Assembly (NCBI GenBank): GCA_012931725.1
Contig: CM022953.1
Coordinates: forward strand, 60,255,889-60,319,888
Direction of reading: 5' to 3'
DNA: 64,000 nucleotides
DNA from: Litsea cubeba
Taxonomy: Eukaryota; Streptophyta; Magnoliopsida; Laurales; Lauraceae
The translations under genes were made by a program, and so were the position numbers. Shown here in pieces: positions 33,127 to 45,099 of the stretch; positions within the stretch are counted from its first letter, which is position 1, and each line of letters opens with the position of its first letter. The notes beneath the pieces are model-generated. The model worked only from the letters and a program-made list of their open reading frames with translations. It ran no database searches and was not told the origin of the DNA.

Positions 33127-34950
33127 TGTTGGAAATAGGGTGGGCCTCTAGGATAGGTTTCAAAAACTTTTGACCCACTTGATGCAGGGATCAATTATCC
33201 AGAAGACTCTAAAGCCCAATCCAGGAAGTAAACCCTCAATCTCAGCCATCATGATTAGTAAATACAATCTATCTAAAAGATAGAAATAGCAACTAATGAG
33301 CATCCATAATAATCTACAATATACAAGGAAGTGTATTATACCTTTGGAGCTCGGTTGTGCTCTAATGGAGAAGTTGCGTCTTTCTTTGATGATGAAACGC
33401 TTTCACTAATCAAATAGGGATCTTCAAGACCTCTTGATCTTCCACGCTATGATCCGTATCAGATTCTCCTTTTCTCAAGAAGATGGTAGGATCTCCAAGA
33501 GAAAACTGCTAGGAACTCAAAGGATGAACTAGAACGAGAACTAGAAGAGGGAGGAGGAGAAGGGCATGTACAACTCTTGCACATAAAGGTGTTGGGCGTG
33601 AATCCCAATGCTAGGATAATGCTTGGACATCCATCCCTTAGGTTCTCCTCTATTTATAGCTTCTCAAGCCAACCTCTTCTTTAACTAATTGAAATAGAAG
33701 TCTTACTTCAATTAAGAATTAGTAACTTTCTCTTTTCTAATTTAAATAGAAGTCTCACTTCTATTATAATTAGTAACTTACCGTATCATAATTAGAAGTC
33801 TCACTTCAAATATGATTAGTAACTTTCTAATTCCTTTCTAATTAAAATAGAAGTCTCACTTCTACTAAAATTAGTAAGTTTACTATTACTACTATTAGAA
33901 TTCTCACTTCAAATAGAAATAGTAACTTTCCTTTAAGAGTTCAACTAGAATTAGATATTTTCTAATAATTGGGCTAGCGTGGGGACCACTAGGGATTCCT
34001 TAGAAAGCTGGTTCCAACTGGGACTCGCGACCCCACATCTCATGTGTAATCCGGGCCCACAGTTAATTGCAAATAACTCCACTATATAAATGCAATTGAA
34101 CTCCAGTCTTAGGAATATTACATAGAAGACCCTAAACTTCCACATTACCACAAGTAGGCCCCTCTATCAATATCCATGGATCAATTGAACCTGTCTTCCA
34201 AACTAGATCCTTATCTTATTATCCTTGAACCCCAATTAATTATAATGATCATAGGTACCTTTCCAATTAACTCTTAATCGGAATGGGTGCCCACTTACCA
34301 ATGATAAATCCATTAATTGGCACAAGGGGATATTAGAGATAGATTCCATCTTGACAATTGAATGTTCCCACAGCTCTACTACCACGTACCCAAATCACCG
34401 AGGTGTTGACTTACACTTGGTCTCACTCATTGGTGACTCAAAGCAAATGAATAGATAGAAACTTGAGTTCATTAATGTCTCAGGATTGAGAGCCTATTGC
34501 TAGGGAATTATGAGAGCAGACCTTAAAATAAAGACAATGTTTATAAGGTGCTTCTCATGGTCCTTCAATACATCCAATGTACCAGCACTATGATCCAGAA
34601 TCTTACATTCTGATGATCGAGACAAATCACACTATCTCATAGTGATCAAAGTGCTGCAACCTTGTCAGTATGAGATGTCCAGTCTCATCACTGGTTATGA
34701 AGATATTTAAGTATAAGATTTGTCACACATATCTACCGTATGTGGATCTCATCCATACATATATGTTACATCTAATATACTTGTGGACTCCGGTTCTTCT
34801 CATGAACCATCATGTCATTCGTATTGGTTATGTGCAAGTATATAATAAATTACCATTCATCTCATGAAAGGAAAGCATGAATATACTGATAAATAAAGAA
34901 ATTAATCAATTTATTATATCATCTACTGGATTGAGTCCATAAAACTAACA
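33127..34950 (-). mobile_element. Solo LTR of a Copia element (Angela-like)
   Basis: A 1824 bp segment that on the minus strand starts TGTTAGTTTTATGGACTCAA and ends CCTATTTCCAACA. It is flanked by GCATA (33122-33126) and GTATA (34951-34955), 4 of 5 identical. A TATA box is present on the minus strand at 33651-33659. Blocks such as GATAGTGTGATTTGTCTCGA are those I associate with long Angela-type LTRs. No internal region or second LTR is nearby, so it is a solo LTR left by LTR-LTR recombination. Within it, 33690-33945 holds about five copies of a TAGAAGTCTCACTTCnA.. TTAGTAACTT unit. Confidence 0.75.
33690..33945 (-). repeat. Subrepeats in the Copia solo LTR
   Basis: About five imperfect copies of a 45-65 bp unit with AGAAGTCTCACTTC and ATTAGTAACTT. 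It lies just downstream of the TATA box in LTR orientation, so it would fall in the transcribed leader. Confidence 0.75.
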
Positions 34951-35055
34951 GTATATGTGATGACTAGGTCTCTATTATCCAATAATTTAGCACATTTATA
35001 CCTCCTGAATATTGTTTCGAGTCTCTAACATCTGAACAACGTATTATGCCTGTGA

Positions 35056-35220
35056 CAATGGATTTCTTGCCGACAGGAACATGATGGATCGGGATATGAA
35101 AGGTTCCTACTTGAGGTCAGAGATCCACGTTGGATTCATCGACTTTTAGCAAAATCGTATATAATTTGGAATGCTGTCATTGGATATATACATGCATGTG
35201 CTCTTAGCTCTTTTCCCCAG
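35056..35220 (+). pseudogene. Orphan exon-like open stretch, unrecognised
   Basis: An open stretch of 55 codons ends exactly at a good splice donor (CCCCAG|GTAATC at 35220/35221). An acceptor (TTGCCGACAG) may start it at 35077, which would give a 48-codon exon in phase at both ends. It reads HDGSGYERFLLEVRDPRW and then IHRLLAKSYIIWNAVIGY, protein-like in composition. I do not recognise the family. The Copia solo LTR ends about 105 bp upstream, so this may be a host gene broken by that insertion, or an isolated gene fragment. Confidence 0.3.
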
Positions 35221-36124
35221 GTAATCAGGTCTCATTGAGCACTCTAAATAGCAGTTTGGATACTCTAATTTAAATAACATCAGTTAATTAAATGAAGATC
35301 TAAAATAATAATTTTAATTTTCAAGTTCCAAATTAGAATTAGTTTAACCTAAGGGCAGCTGTATTCCAACTTATGAATTTTAGTTGACCTAGAATAAGAA
35401 GTACTCTCTAGTTTATCCTCTTTTGCTGTCCTTTCCCGATGTCATCCCTTACCTTTTTTTCCCATGCCATCCATTTTCGATGAAGATTCCATGCCATCCG
35501 TTTTCGATGCAGATTTTGTGACTGTAATTTGAAAAAATAAAATTGATAAATAATTTTATAATTTATTTTAAAAATAAACTAATCATAGTACTAGAAGATG
35601 TTAAAAAGCATTACGTAATAACTCAAAATAATATTAGTGTAATTTATTGAAAAGAAAAAATTAACAAAACTATAACAAAATAATTTCTCATATCCAAAAA
35701 TAGTCCTTTTTTCCATTGATTTCAAAACATATATTCTATCAACAAGCCGGATTCAAGCCACATTTGCATGCATATATGTTCAACTATTAGCCCGTTGTTT
35801 GGAAAATGGAAATAAGGCTTAAGTCCCCTATGTTTAAAGGGAATTAGTATACTTTGATTTAGATCTGATTTATAGGATTGTAGCTCATGACTAAAATATA
35901 AAAGAAAGTCATAAAAATTATTTTTCTATTACATATGAATTATAGGATATTCTATTTTATTAGTATATGTGCATAATATAATACATTAAAAAAAGGTATG
36001 AAGTATATGTAAAAAAAAAAAGAATCTTTGAAACGAGAATTGTTCAAGAATTCATGTAGATTTAAAAATGGACTTACGCAACCCTAGCTCAGCTCAATTC
36101 GATATGGGAAATACAATTATACTA
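35221..36124. other. AT-rich spacer
   Basis: No supported gene. A short duplication CCATGCCATCC.TTTTCGATG occurs twice near 35463-35512. Confidence 0.4.
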
Positions 36125-36937
36125 ATTTTTTTAGGGGCGTTCGGCGACGGGTCCCTGAACATTTCACTTTGAGGCCTTAAGTCCACAAAAAAAAGTCATA
36201 CAGTCAAAGGTCCCTCTCACACTTTGGATACCTGAAAAGACCAATTTACCATTTCTTTAATAAACCAAAACCGTCCAGCCCGTCTCGTTTCACGATATCT
36301 CACAAGTTCTCAAATGCTCTCAGTGCGCGCATGACGTTATGCTCCGACATGTTTCATCTTGATATGCGACACGTGTAAAGTTTGAGGACACAAGTTTCAT
36401 TTTGTATTATTCCATGTATACAAGGTGTACTCACACCAACTATAAGGCCTTTGATACTCATTGTAAATAACTTGCAACACTAATCACACTAAATAATCTC
36501 CTGGTCATCGATTTCTGGTCGCAAAAATCAGAATAAATCGGTCCTATTCTGTGTTGCAGACCGGAACAGAATAGGACGAAGAAGAAGGAGGATGATGGGT
36601 TTGGTCAGGGTTGATTCTGACCTGACCAGCTACGGAAGCCCAGACAATAGCCCATTCCTAGTATGAAAAGAGATCTTCCACCTAGTTTTTCCGTTACCAC
36701 CCATCTCTCTCTCTGCAACTTCTCCTTTGTCTTCCTTTTTTTGTTTTTCTTCTTCTGGTTTTGTGGGATTGACGAAAACTGGGGTTTTTGAAAATTAATT
36801 CTTCTTCTTCTTCATTGGTTTTTGTTAATTTGTGGTGGTGATGGAGGTGGGATTCATTGGGGTTTTGATTTACAGCCGCTGTTTGTCACCGTTCATTGCC
36901 GGACGTTAACTGTTCCCATCGCCGGAGGTTAATTTTT

Positions 36938-37208
36938 GCAAATTTATCTGAGTCTTTGATAAAATTATCTGCGTTTTTGGCAAATATATCTGAGTTTCTA
37001 ACAAATTTATCTGAGTTTTTGTGAAATTTATTTGAATTTTCGTCAAATTTATCTGAGTTTTTGTGAAGTTTATCTGAATTTTCGTCAAATTTATCTGAGT
37101 TTTGGAAAACTTTATCTGAATTTTCGTCAAATTTATCTGAGCTTTTGTGAAATTTATCTGAGTTTTCGACAAAATTATCTGAGTTCTGGCAAAATCCATC
37201 TGAGTTTT
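36938..37208 (-). repeat. Minisatellite, minus-strand copy of the ACTCAGATAAATTTGAC unit
   Basis: About a dozen copies of TCAAATTTATCTGAGTTTT occur, alternating with TGTGAAATTTATCTGA. It is the same unit as at 14241-14525 but reversed relative to the element ends. The open frames across it encode only NSDKF-type repeats and are not taken as a gene. Confidence 0.85.
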
Positions 37209-37751
37209 TAGGGACCAACCCCATGGTCATTTGCAGCAGAAACCCCAGTTGCTGAAGCGGATGACATCTTGTCAGAGACTTCCGTGGAAAAAACCTCCAA
37301 AAAGCCTATGTAATCATGTTCTTGTGGCCGAGGAGTGACTCTTCTCAGAGGAATTTTTACAAACATGTAATAGGCAAGCCTTGCAGAAACTGAGAAACCG
37401 GATCCGTGTGCATCATCTTTTGTCAATCATTATAGCCATAGGAAGGGTGTCGTTCTCGGTAAAAGACATAATTCAACATGTCTCTATAATTCATGCATAT
37501 TCCTCCTGCTATAGAATTAGGTGTAAAACAATTTCTCGGACCTATTATCCAATAGCAATAATCTCTACATTTGCTGTTTGGAACTATGGAGCACTTAACC
37601 CAAGATCTTGTCTACCAAAAAAATAAAAATAAAAAAGCATACCTAAATTGTTGATCACAAAGCATTCAATCACCGTTTGGTCATCTCATCTCATCTCCTT
37701 CTTTATTATGCCCAGGTAAGACATAACCCATCAAGACCTGAGATTGAGAGA

Positions 37752-37755
<4 letters not shown>

Positions 37756-37788
<33 letters not shown>
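37756..37788 (+). repeat. (AG)n microsatellite
   Basis: An uninterrupted AG dinucleotide run of about 33 bp inside the 2 kb element. Confidence 0.95.
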
Positions 37789-37789
<1 letters not shown>

Positions 37790-38171
37790 AGACCCTTCTT
37801 CCTTTTTTTTATTTTCTATGGAACGATAGAGAAAGAGGGTGGGAGAAGGAGAATGACAAGCAACCGGCGGCAAGAAATCACAGATCTATCCAGGTGAGAT
37901 GGAGATGATTAGTTGGACGAGACCAAGAGATGCTTGGCTGGACTGGTGACTGGTCCCCTCTCTCGTTACTCTTCTACTCTATGCCTTGCGTCTGACGGCA
38001 AACAGTTACAGGGGCATTTTTGTCTTAAAAAATGAAAACACGTGGACTCAGGGACCTAAGGCTATAAAAAGTCTAGTTGAGTGGACCATAAGCCTTAAAA
38101 TTTTTTTTCTTGGACTGGAGGCTGGAAACATTCAACTCTAGGGACCTTTAGCTAATTTTGCCATTTTTTAA

Positions 38172-38730
38172 AGAAAATAAAATAAAATATGGTTGAGGGT
38201 GGGAGACTAATACTTAAAGATGAGGGAGTGTTTTGAGTGAAATGGGAGAGTATCCCCTATTTATAAACTAAGAGAGTCATAAATGACTGACAAGTGTCGT
38301 CTATTCAATTGATATAAAAAAAGCTCTGATTCCAAATGCTACCCATCTAAACTATCACACAAAAAGGATAATAAAAGATGGCATAAAACAAATGATTGAC
38401 AAGTGTCATCTATCTAATTGCTATAAAAAAAAAAGCTTGATTCCACTTCGTTGATTTGGATTTTGCTAAAAAAAATCTCAATTCTAATTTTAATTTTGAC
38501 TTTACTTGGAACCCATGCACGTCAGATTTTAACATTTTTATAGCAAAGATTTGTTAAAAAGAACTTCAAAAGTAACTAAGAGTACGTCGAGAAATCTTTT
38601 TTTCAAGGATTTTAAAGTTATACTCAAGAGAATTTTACAAAGAAACATATGCTATTGATGTTAAATGTTCTTGTTAAGAGTTGGCTACCTATATATTAAC
38701 TAAGGAAGTAAATGAATGATAAGGCAGTGG
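38172..38730. other. AT-rich spacer
   Basis: No supported gene. TGACTGACAAGTGTC.TCTA and a following AAAAAAGCTTTGATTCC-type block occur twice (about 38285 and 38395), an old small duplication. Confidence 0.4.
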
Positions 38731-38738
38731 GATTTAAA

Positions 38739-40233
38739 CAGTGGCGGCTCCAGGAATTCGAGTTAGTGGGGTCAACAACAGACTTATCTTCCACAAATCG
38801 AATAAATTTATTTCTCCTATATCAACATTTGTCATCTACTTTCGATATTTCAACAAACATAATATAAAATTGTCAAATAATCTATTTCCGAGAATTCGAC
38901 AAAGATAATATTGAATTCTCAAAAAAAATATACAGAAATTTTAATACATTGTTACTAATAGTTCTTAATCCAAATACATAAACTCCTACTGCTGCCCTCG
39001 ACGGATTTTCATGTGTTGAAATCGTTGCTAGCTTTATAATCAACACTAGCAAACACATCATTTTCAATATATGTGACCCACCAGTCATTCATCTATTGAT
39101 CTCCCATTCGGTTACGCAACATGTTCTTTATTTACTTCATTGTTGAAAAAGCTCTTTCTACGGTTGCAATAGCTACTAGTAAAATTAACGCCAATTTTAG
39201 AAGCAAATAAACCAATGAGCATGCGATATCCTTCTTTGTCTCCACTAATTTTCTAGCAATGTTACAAATTCCTTTAAGTTCTAAAAACTCATTGCTAGAG
39301 CACATATCAGTAATGTAGTTTTGAATCTGATGGCCAAGTGCTATGAGGTCTATTGCAGAAAAATTAAAGGCATAAAACTGAGCAAAACGAACCAACATTT
39401 CTTTAGCAAAAGCAAAAAATGAATTCATGGGATTCAAGAAAGACACACAAAGAAGCAACTCAGTATTAACCTCTGTGAAACGGTTGTTGAGCACTTGAAG
39501 TTGCATATCAATGACTGTGTAGAATAATAGTTCAACATGGTAGTGGTGTAAATTTGTAATTTATGGGGCTTTGCATCATGGCCTCCCAGAAATTACAAAT
39601 ATATCATCTATGTTCGGGATAGAAACACCAAGTTTGTTGCAAAATGAAGACACTTCAATGAATAGAGATTCCCATTCATCATCTCTCATTTTCTGCAATC
39701 ATAGCTTAGACACTTTAACTAGTTTTATACCATTCACAATATTTTGATCTTTCCTATGCAATGCTAATGACAACTCATTTGTGATCCCCAAGATGTTTTT
39801 GATCAAGTGTAAGCCAAAGATAAAATCAAAATATGGCACCGACCCCATAAAAAAAAGAGCTTCAGCTCTTTGCTCGGAGAGTGTGCTATCCTCTTAAACA
39901 AACTCAAGTACATCAATTACAGATGAATACATCACAATCAAGTTTAAAATAGTTTCATAATGTGATCCCCACCGAGTTTCATCAGCCCATTTAAAACTAG
40001 TTTCTTGATTCAAACCTCATCCACTTGAAAGTTCATCGGCATTTAATCCTTCACTAAGTTTAGCAATTTGTGTATCTCGAAGAATATCCCTTCGTTTACA
40101 AAAGTGTAACACACGTATCATCTAAAAATGGTTTTTTTTTTCAAAATAAACCAAGTGGTTAAAAAAATTAATATTTTCTCAAATCTTAGTGGGGTCAATT
40201 GACTCCACTGAGACCACAGTACCACCGCCCCTG
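38739..40233 (-). mobile_element. hAT element with zf-MYM-type transposase remnant
   Basis: A 1495 bp element with ends CAGTGGCGGCTCCAGG and (inverted) CAGGGGCGGTGGTACTG, flanked by a perfect 8 bp duplication GATTTAAA (38731-38738 and 40234-40241). The CAG.GGCGG end and the 8 bp duplication mark it as hAT. The minus strand carries the C-terminal half of a transposase. The N-terminal half is missing, so it is an internally deleted, non-autonomous copy. Confidence 0.93.
39060..40112 (-). pseudogene. hAT transposase C-terminal remnant (zf-MYM type 1-like)
   Basis: The conserved blocks are read in order on the minus strand: AKLSEGLNADELSS, then FKWADETRWGSHYETI (normally GDTRWGSHY), RDDEWESLF, the 124-codon frame 39132-39506, and the hAT dimerisation block LVAIATVERAFSTMK. 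Stops interrupt it, for example TGA before GLNQETS and TAA after IDVLEFV, and several frame changes follow. The N-terminal zinc finger and first catalytic Asp region are absent. It cannot make an active transposase. Confidence 0.85.
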
Positions 40234-40337
40234 GATTTAAATGAAGACAAGTTAACAACATCTAAAGGAAGATCAGTAACTGAACCAATTCAATTGAATT
40301 ATGAAAATGGTGTGTTATATTAGACACATAAGGAAAC

Positions 40338-40890
40338 TTTTTTTTTTTTTTGAAGAGTAGGTTAGTTCTTCATTTCATCAAAAGAAAATATAATACATAA
40401 TTGAGTTCTAAATCCAAATATTGGGTTTAGAAACTCCAAAAGGGGCATACCCCAAGATTACACAAAAAAGAATAATTTTAAGCAGAAATTAACTCTAAAT
40501 TGAACAGAGAGACAAATTGCCCACATCCCGGGCTACAAGCACTCAATGACGCCAAAGCATTCCTATCTCTACATTTGAAATGTGAGAAGGAATCAATATG
40601 TTCCGACATAACTTCCTGTTAAATTTGACTGTTGATGGATGAAGATCCACAAATTGTATATGAAAGTTCTCAAGAGCTGCTGTTATACTTCTTACTTGAA
40701 ATCTCACATTCCACGGAGATTTATGAGGAAGCCGCATTATATGGACTAAAGATGGCTCTCCTTCACTTAAGAGAGAAGGAACATGGGCTGGAATAAGTCC
40801 AACTGAGGTAAGAATTCCACGAATTGTAATTCGATGTAGCAGCAAATGGTGAAAACAAACATTATTCAAGGAAAAGCTGAGGCTAAGAAA
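40338..40890 (-). mobile_element. LINE 3' fragment with poly-A tail
   Basis: Read on the minus strand the segment ends in a poly-A run (T-run at 40338-40351), preceded by a 3' UTR with TTTTGATGAAATGAAGAACT. Upstream is a degraded frame (40543-40869) with PWNVRFQVRSITAALENF and, after a stop, VLVARDVGN. This resembles the RNase H-like (RVT_3) tail of plant L1-type LINEs. Most of the LINE is missing, as is usual for 5'-truncated copies. I could not fix the target duplication. Confidence 0.5.
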
Positions 40891-41051
40891 GCGGCAAGTA
40901 AAGATAAGTAATGAAGAAAGAAACCAAACCTCAGTATCGGTTTGTAGAGTCCGGATTATTATTGAAGCTTTTCAGATGCTTCGCTACAAAAAATTTTTAC
41001 ACGCAGACTTGGAAAGGTCATTAAACCAAACAATCGAACTAGGTTCGCGAC

Positions 41052-41192
41052 CATGGTTTGCACCTGGAGGTTGTAGGTTCGAAACTGCACTATCACACTG
41101 AGGCTATAAGGGAGTTTATCCGGCTTCGCTCTGTGCCCAGAGGGATTAGTCCAGCGCAAAGGATTAGGAACCCTCCGATAGTAAAAAAAAAA
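41052..41192 (+). mobile_element. tRNA-type SINE with target duplication
   Basis: A 141 bp unit ends in GTA followed by a 12-base A tail. It has an RNA polymerase III B box GGTTCGAAACT at 41076-41086 and a likely A box in TGGTTTGCACCTGG. It is flanked by AACTAGGTTCGCGAC (41037-41051) and AACTAGGTCCGCGAC (41193-41207), 14 of 15 identical. The duplication and tail fit LINE-assisted insertion. Confidence 0.8.
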
Positions 41193-41309
41193 AACTAGGT
41201 CCGCGACATGGACCATAAAAAGAAAGTAATTAAAGTTTAAAATAAAAGCAGAAAGTAAATTTAAAAAATAATAACAACAAAGCAAGCACATATATCATGA
41301 GGAATTTAA

Positions 41310-42165
41310 TGTTGGTCCGAGTACATACAGAAGTAGTTCAGTATTTAGGAAACAGGTTGCACTACAACAGCAAAAACCTGAATTACAGAATGTAATTTAA
41401 AAATGTAATCTACTTACTGATTAAAGGCAGGGAAACAGTACTCTGTTGTTGAAGAATGTTGATCAAGGCTAGTGTTAGACACTATGTCCTTAAGACAAAT
41501 TTTGCCCCCACAACAGTGCTTACGAGCTTCAATGACGTTTGTCTCCCAGGATACAATGATCGATCCACACAGTAGCAGCACTACAAACTATGTGACAGGC
41601 GAACCAATCGTGCAGTAAAACTCTCTCTTGACTCAAACTGATGACCCAAATGTAATGCAGTTGCAGTGAATGGAATGAGCAAGAAGGCATGGGCAAGATG
41701 ATATATATAGCCTGCTTTATGTCTATTCATGGGGTTGCATCTGTTCAGTGAACAGATGCATCTCTTTGGATACACCTCTTGGACACACCCTTTCATATGC
41801 GAAAGGACACACCTTTTCATATATGAATGGACACATCCTTTCATATGCGAATGGACGCATCCCATTTGTAAAAAAAAATTTCTTATTAAATAAATTTCTC
41901 CAAAAAATACTAAATGGGTAGTGGGCCGAACCAGGCCCAACTCGCGCATGAGCCCGGCCCGGTGAGAGGCACGCGTGTGTGGTGTTTAGGAGGCAATTTC
42001 TCATTCACTCCTTAATGGATTAGAGCAACTCAATACACGTCCTTAATCTACTCAAGGAGTAGATCACATTCCCATGTATTCCCACCTAAAATGATAAGTG
42101 GGTCCCACTTTATTTGTGGCTCAAAGATGACCAAAATAATGGTGCTCTTAGCCATTTTTCCAACA
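41310..42165 (-). repeat. 3' LTR of the Copia element
   Basis: Downstream LTR. Just before it on the minus strand is the polypurine tract ATGTGGGGGAT (42166-42176), typical of Copia. The same CCTTTCATATGCGAA subrepeats lie at 41788-41870; the open frames across them (for example 41581-41949) are not genes. Confidence 0.92.
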
Positions 42166-42176
42166 ATCCCCCACAT

Positions 42177-42834
42177 GAATGAAATTGACTGAAAGTAATG
42201 AAATGAAATGCAGACACAGAGAGAAAGAGTACAATTGGAAATCTTCTGTATAGAGAAAGGTAGCTTGTGGCCTTAAACCTTTCCTTGTGAAGTACTATCG
42301 GATTTACTGGTTGAACAGTGAATATGATGTCTTGAACTGCTCAGCCTTTTGCGTAAATCGAGACAATAGAGTTCACACAGAATCTTCTCGGACACAGTTG
42401 GTTCTCATGATTGTGTTCATTTTGGCCCTGAACAATGCCTGGTTTTATGAGTGCTTTAGAGAATTTAGCCTTATTATTCTCATAGAATCGGCTCAGTTCA
42501 CACTCACATAGGTGATTCTTATTAAGAGTATCCTGCTATACCCCACTCGATTAGTCAAGATATAAGAATCATTAAAAGCTTTGCTTACCCTAATTTCTAC
42601 TGCAGGTATCACTATTATTATCATAGGAATGAGCAGGAGATATTATCTCCATAGTGATATTGTTAAATCACACACAATTCGGTTGTCCCTTTGAACCTAG
42701 ATCTTGGAATCTCCAGTCAACTAGGTTGGGTTGCCATTATGGCGACTTTTCATTCATAGGCTTTAAGCCCATTCCCCTCGATGAACGATTTACTTGTTCT
42801 CTCGTTAAACCTTTGGTAAAGGGATCCGCAATGT
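42177..42834 (-). pseudogene. Copia polyprotein tail remnant and 3' untranslated region
   Basis: About 42760-42840 on the minus strand reads NIADPFTKGLTREQV and RGMGLKP in one frame. This is the conserved end of Copia pol after RNase H. It is joined directly to early RT sequence, showing a large internal deletion. The remainder up to the polypurine tract is untranslated. Confidence 0.7.
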
Positions 42835-44746
42835 TATCGATGGACTTTATGTATAGCAGCAATTGCAATTAACATACGAATGGATGTTATCCTCGTAACT
42901 GGTAAATAAGAGTCGAAATAGTCTAAGCCTTCCTTTTGTCTGTACCCTTTAACAACAAGCCTAGCTTTATACTTTTTGATTGATCCACTGCTTTTATCTT
43001 TCTCTTGAATATCCACTTGCACCCCAAGAGTTTTACAACCATGTGGAAGATCCACTAGTTTCCATGTATGATTTTGCAAAATGGATTTAATTTCACTGTT
43101 TATCGCCTCTTTCCAAAATGGCGCCTCGGGACATGACACCGCTTTTTTAAAGCTTTGAGGCTCATCTTCTAACAGAAATGTTAGAAAATCTGAACAAAAC
43201 GTTTTTGATGTTCTAGCCCTCTCACTTCGTCTAGGTTCATCAATCTCTTGTAGGTTTTGATTGCTGCTATTAGCAGTATCTTGAGTTCTTTTAAGAGAAC
43301 TCGATTCCTGCGAGGGTTTATTCGGAAATACATGTTTAAAGAACGATGCATTCCTTGACTCAATAATAGTATTAGGATGCATATCTGGAATATCAGAATT
43401 GTGAATTAGAAACCGATACGCACTACTATTATGAGCATACCCAATAAAAACACAGTCAACTATTTTTTGTCCTATTTTAACCTTTTTAGGTGTAGGAACC
43501 GCCACTTTAGCCAAATACCCCCGCACTTTCAAGTATTTGTAAGTAGGCATTCTGCCTTTCCACAATTCGTAAGGGTCTTATTGGTTTTCTTTTGAGGTAT
43601 TCGGTTGAGAATATAATTTGCGGAGAGTATAGCATCCCCCCACAAATTCTGAGGTAATCCAGAACTTATTAACATGGCATTCATCATTTCTTTTAAAGCT
43701 CTGTTTTTCCTTTCAGCAACACCATTTTGCTGAGGTGAATAAGGAGCAGTAGTTTGGTATAAAATATCATGCTGTGAACAGAATTCACCAAAAGGTGATT
43801 CGTATTCACCTCCTCTATCGCTTCTTATCACCTTAATTTTCTTCTCAAGTTGATTCTCAACCTCATTCTTGTAATGTTTAAACATTTTCAAGGCCTCATC
43901 TTTACTTCTCAGTAAGTAAACATAACAGTATCTTGTGCAGTCATCAATGAATGTAAGAAAATTTTCTTACCACCTTTAATTTGAACAAATTTTAGGTCAC
44001 AGATATCATAATGAATGAACTGAAGAGGTTCAGAAGTTCGTTCAATTGAATGAAAAGAAGTTCTAGTAAGTTTAGCTTCTACACATGTTTCACATTTGAT
44101 ATTTGAATCAAAACTGCATTTAGGCAAACATTCCATATTAACTAATCTACGCAAAGCATCATAGTTAACATGACCTAGTCTACCATGCCACACATTAGAA
44201 GACTCAAGCATATAAGCAGAAGAGTTTTTCTTATTAGGTACGATTGTCATTACATTCATTTTAAAGAGCCCATCGCTCATGTACCCTTTTCCCACGTACA
44301 TCCCAGACTTAGTGAGTACAAACTTATCCACCTCAAATACAAGTTTGAAACCTTTCTTACTTAGTAGTGAGCCAGATACCAGATTCTTACGAATATCAGG
44401 TACGTGCAGCACATTGTTGAGGGTGAGTTCTTTTCCAGAAGTCATTTTCAATACTACCTGTCCTTGGCCTTCAACCTTAGAAGAGGCAGAGTTACCCATG
44501 AAGAGTTGTTCTTCGTTTGAAGCATGATAAGTGGAGAACATCTCTTTGATAGAGCATACATGTCGAGTGGCCCCAGTGTCCACCCACCATTCTCTGGTGT
44601 TGCCAACCAAATGGACTTCTGAGACCACAGCAGAAAGATTGATGTCTGAAACATCAGTGGAGAGATTGTCCATTTCTGTCATTTTGGCCTGCGTATGTTT
44701 CTTACTTGTATTTCCTTGGTCCTTGCGTTTACGACAGTCCTTAGCA
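42835..44746 (-). pseudogene. Copia protease-integrase-partial RT pseudogene
   Basis: From 44746 downward: the end of the zinc knuckle (HRAKDC), the protease site WWVDTGATRHVC, the integrase zinc module (HGRLGHVNYDAL to CETCVEAK), the first core Asp in IHYDICDLK, a frameshift at about 43940-43960, the second Asp in IRSDRGGEYES and Glu in PQQNGVAERKNR, another frameshift at about 43560, then RT from FWKEAINSEIKSIL to TSIRMLIAIAA. The frame stops at 42834, before any catalytic Asp of RT (the Y/F-VDD motif is absent). What follows is the extreme C-terminal tail of the Copia polyprotein, so the RT core and RNase H are deleted. Confidence 0.9.
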
Positions 44747-45091
44747 CGGTGTGTGAGACCCCACCCCTGGTGGGCCCTCAATGTGAATTTGAATACTATT
44801 TATTAGCCTAAGTAGTTTAATTATATTAATTATGGGACTTAGTGAGGGTAGTTATGTATTTTCCTAGGGTTAGTCTAGTGGTGTAATTAGTAGAGTCAAT
44901 AGGGTGTCTTTTGTTATTCTTAGAGTTAGTTAGTTTGTTAGAGGCCCTAGCTAGAGTTTTGTATTTACCATAGGGGGTTTGCACCAAAGAATCTTCTAGA
45001 AGATCACCTAAAGACCTAGATACCCTTTACCCTAACCCTAATCCTATTCTAACCCCAAGGGCAATCTTGTCCCTAACCCAAAAACCCAACC

Positions 45092-45099
45092 TATATAAA
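45092..45099 (+). promoter_or_regulatory. TATA box in the Tekay 5' LTR
   Basis: TATATAAA sits in CCAACCTATATAAACAAAAC and is followed 30-60 bp later by a CT-rich stretch typical of plant transcription starts. It is repeated in the 3' LTR. Confidence 0.7.

Larger units (their letters stand above)
36134..38162 (+). mobile_element. 2 kb terminal-repeat DNA element, copy 2
   Basis: The ends match those of the element at 13645-15614 in the same orientation (left GGGGCGTTCGGCGACGGG, right TGGACTGGAGGCTGGAAAC to AATTTTGCC). Flanks ATTTTTTTA (36125-36133) and ATTTTTTAA (38163-38171) agree at 8 of 9 bases, consistent with a 9 bp duplication but weak because AT-rich. The interior differs from copy 1 except for the minisatellite, which is inverted. 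It has no transposase. A CT-rich, leader-like stretch (36690-36850) precedes GC-richer DNA that may be captured gene sequence, but I recognise no protein. Confidence 0.65.

Noticed and set aside
41076..41086. tRNA gene suggested by the B box
   Set aside because: No cloverleaf can be drawn; the A tail and target duplication show a SINE.
41581..41949. ORFs with repeated CVHSHMKG peptides in the Copia LTRs
   Set aside because: They translate the CCTTTCATATGCGAA subrepeats and occur in both LTRs; not a gene.
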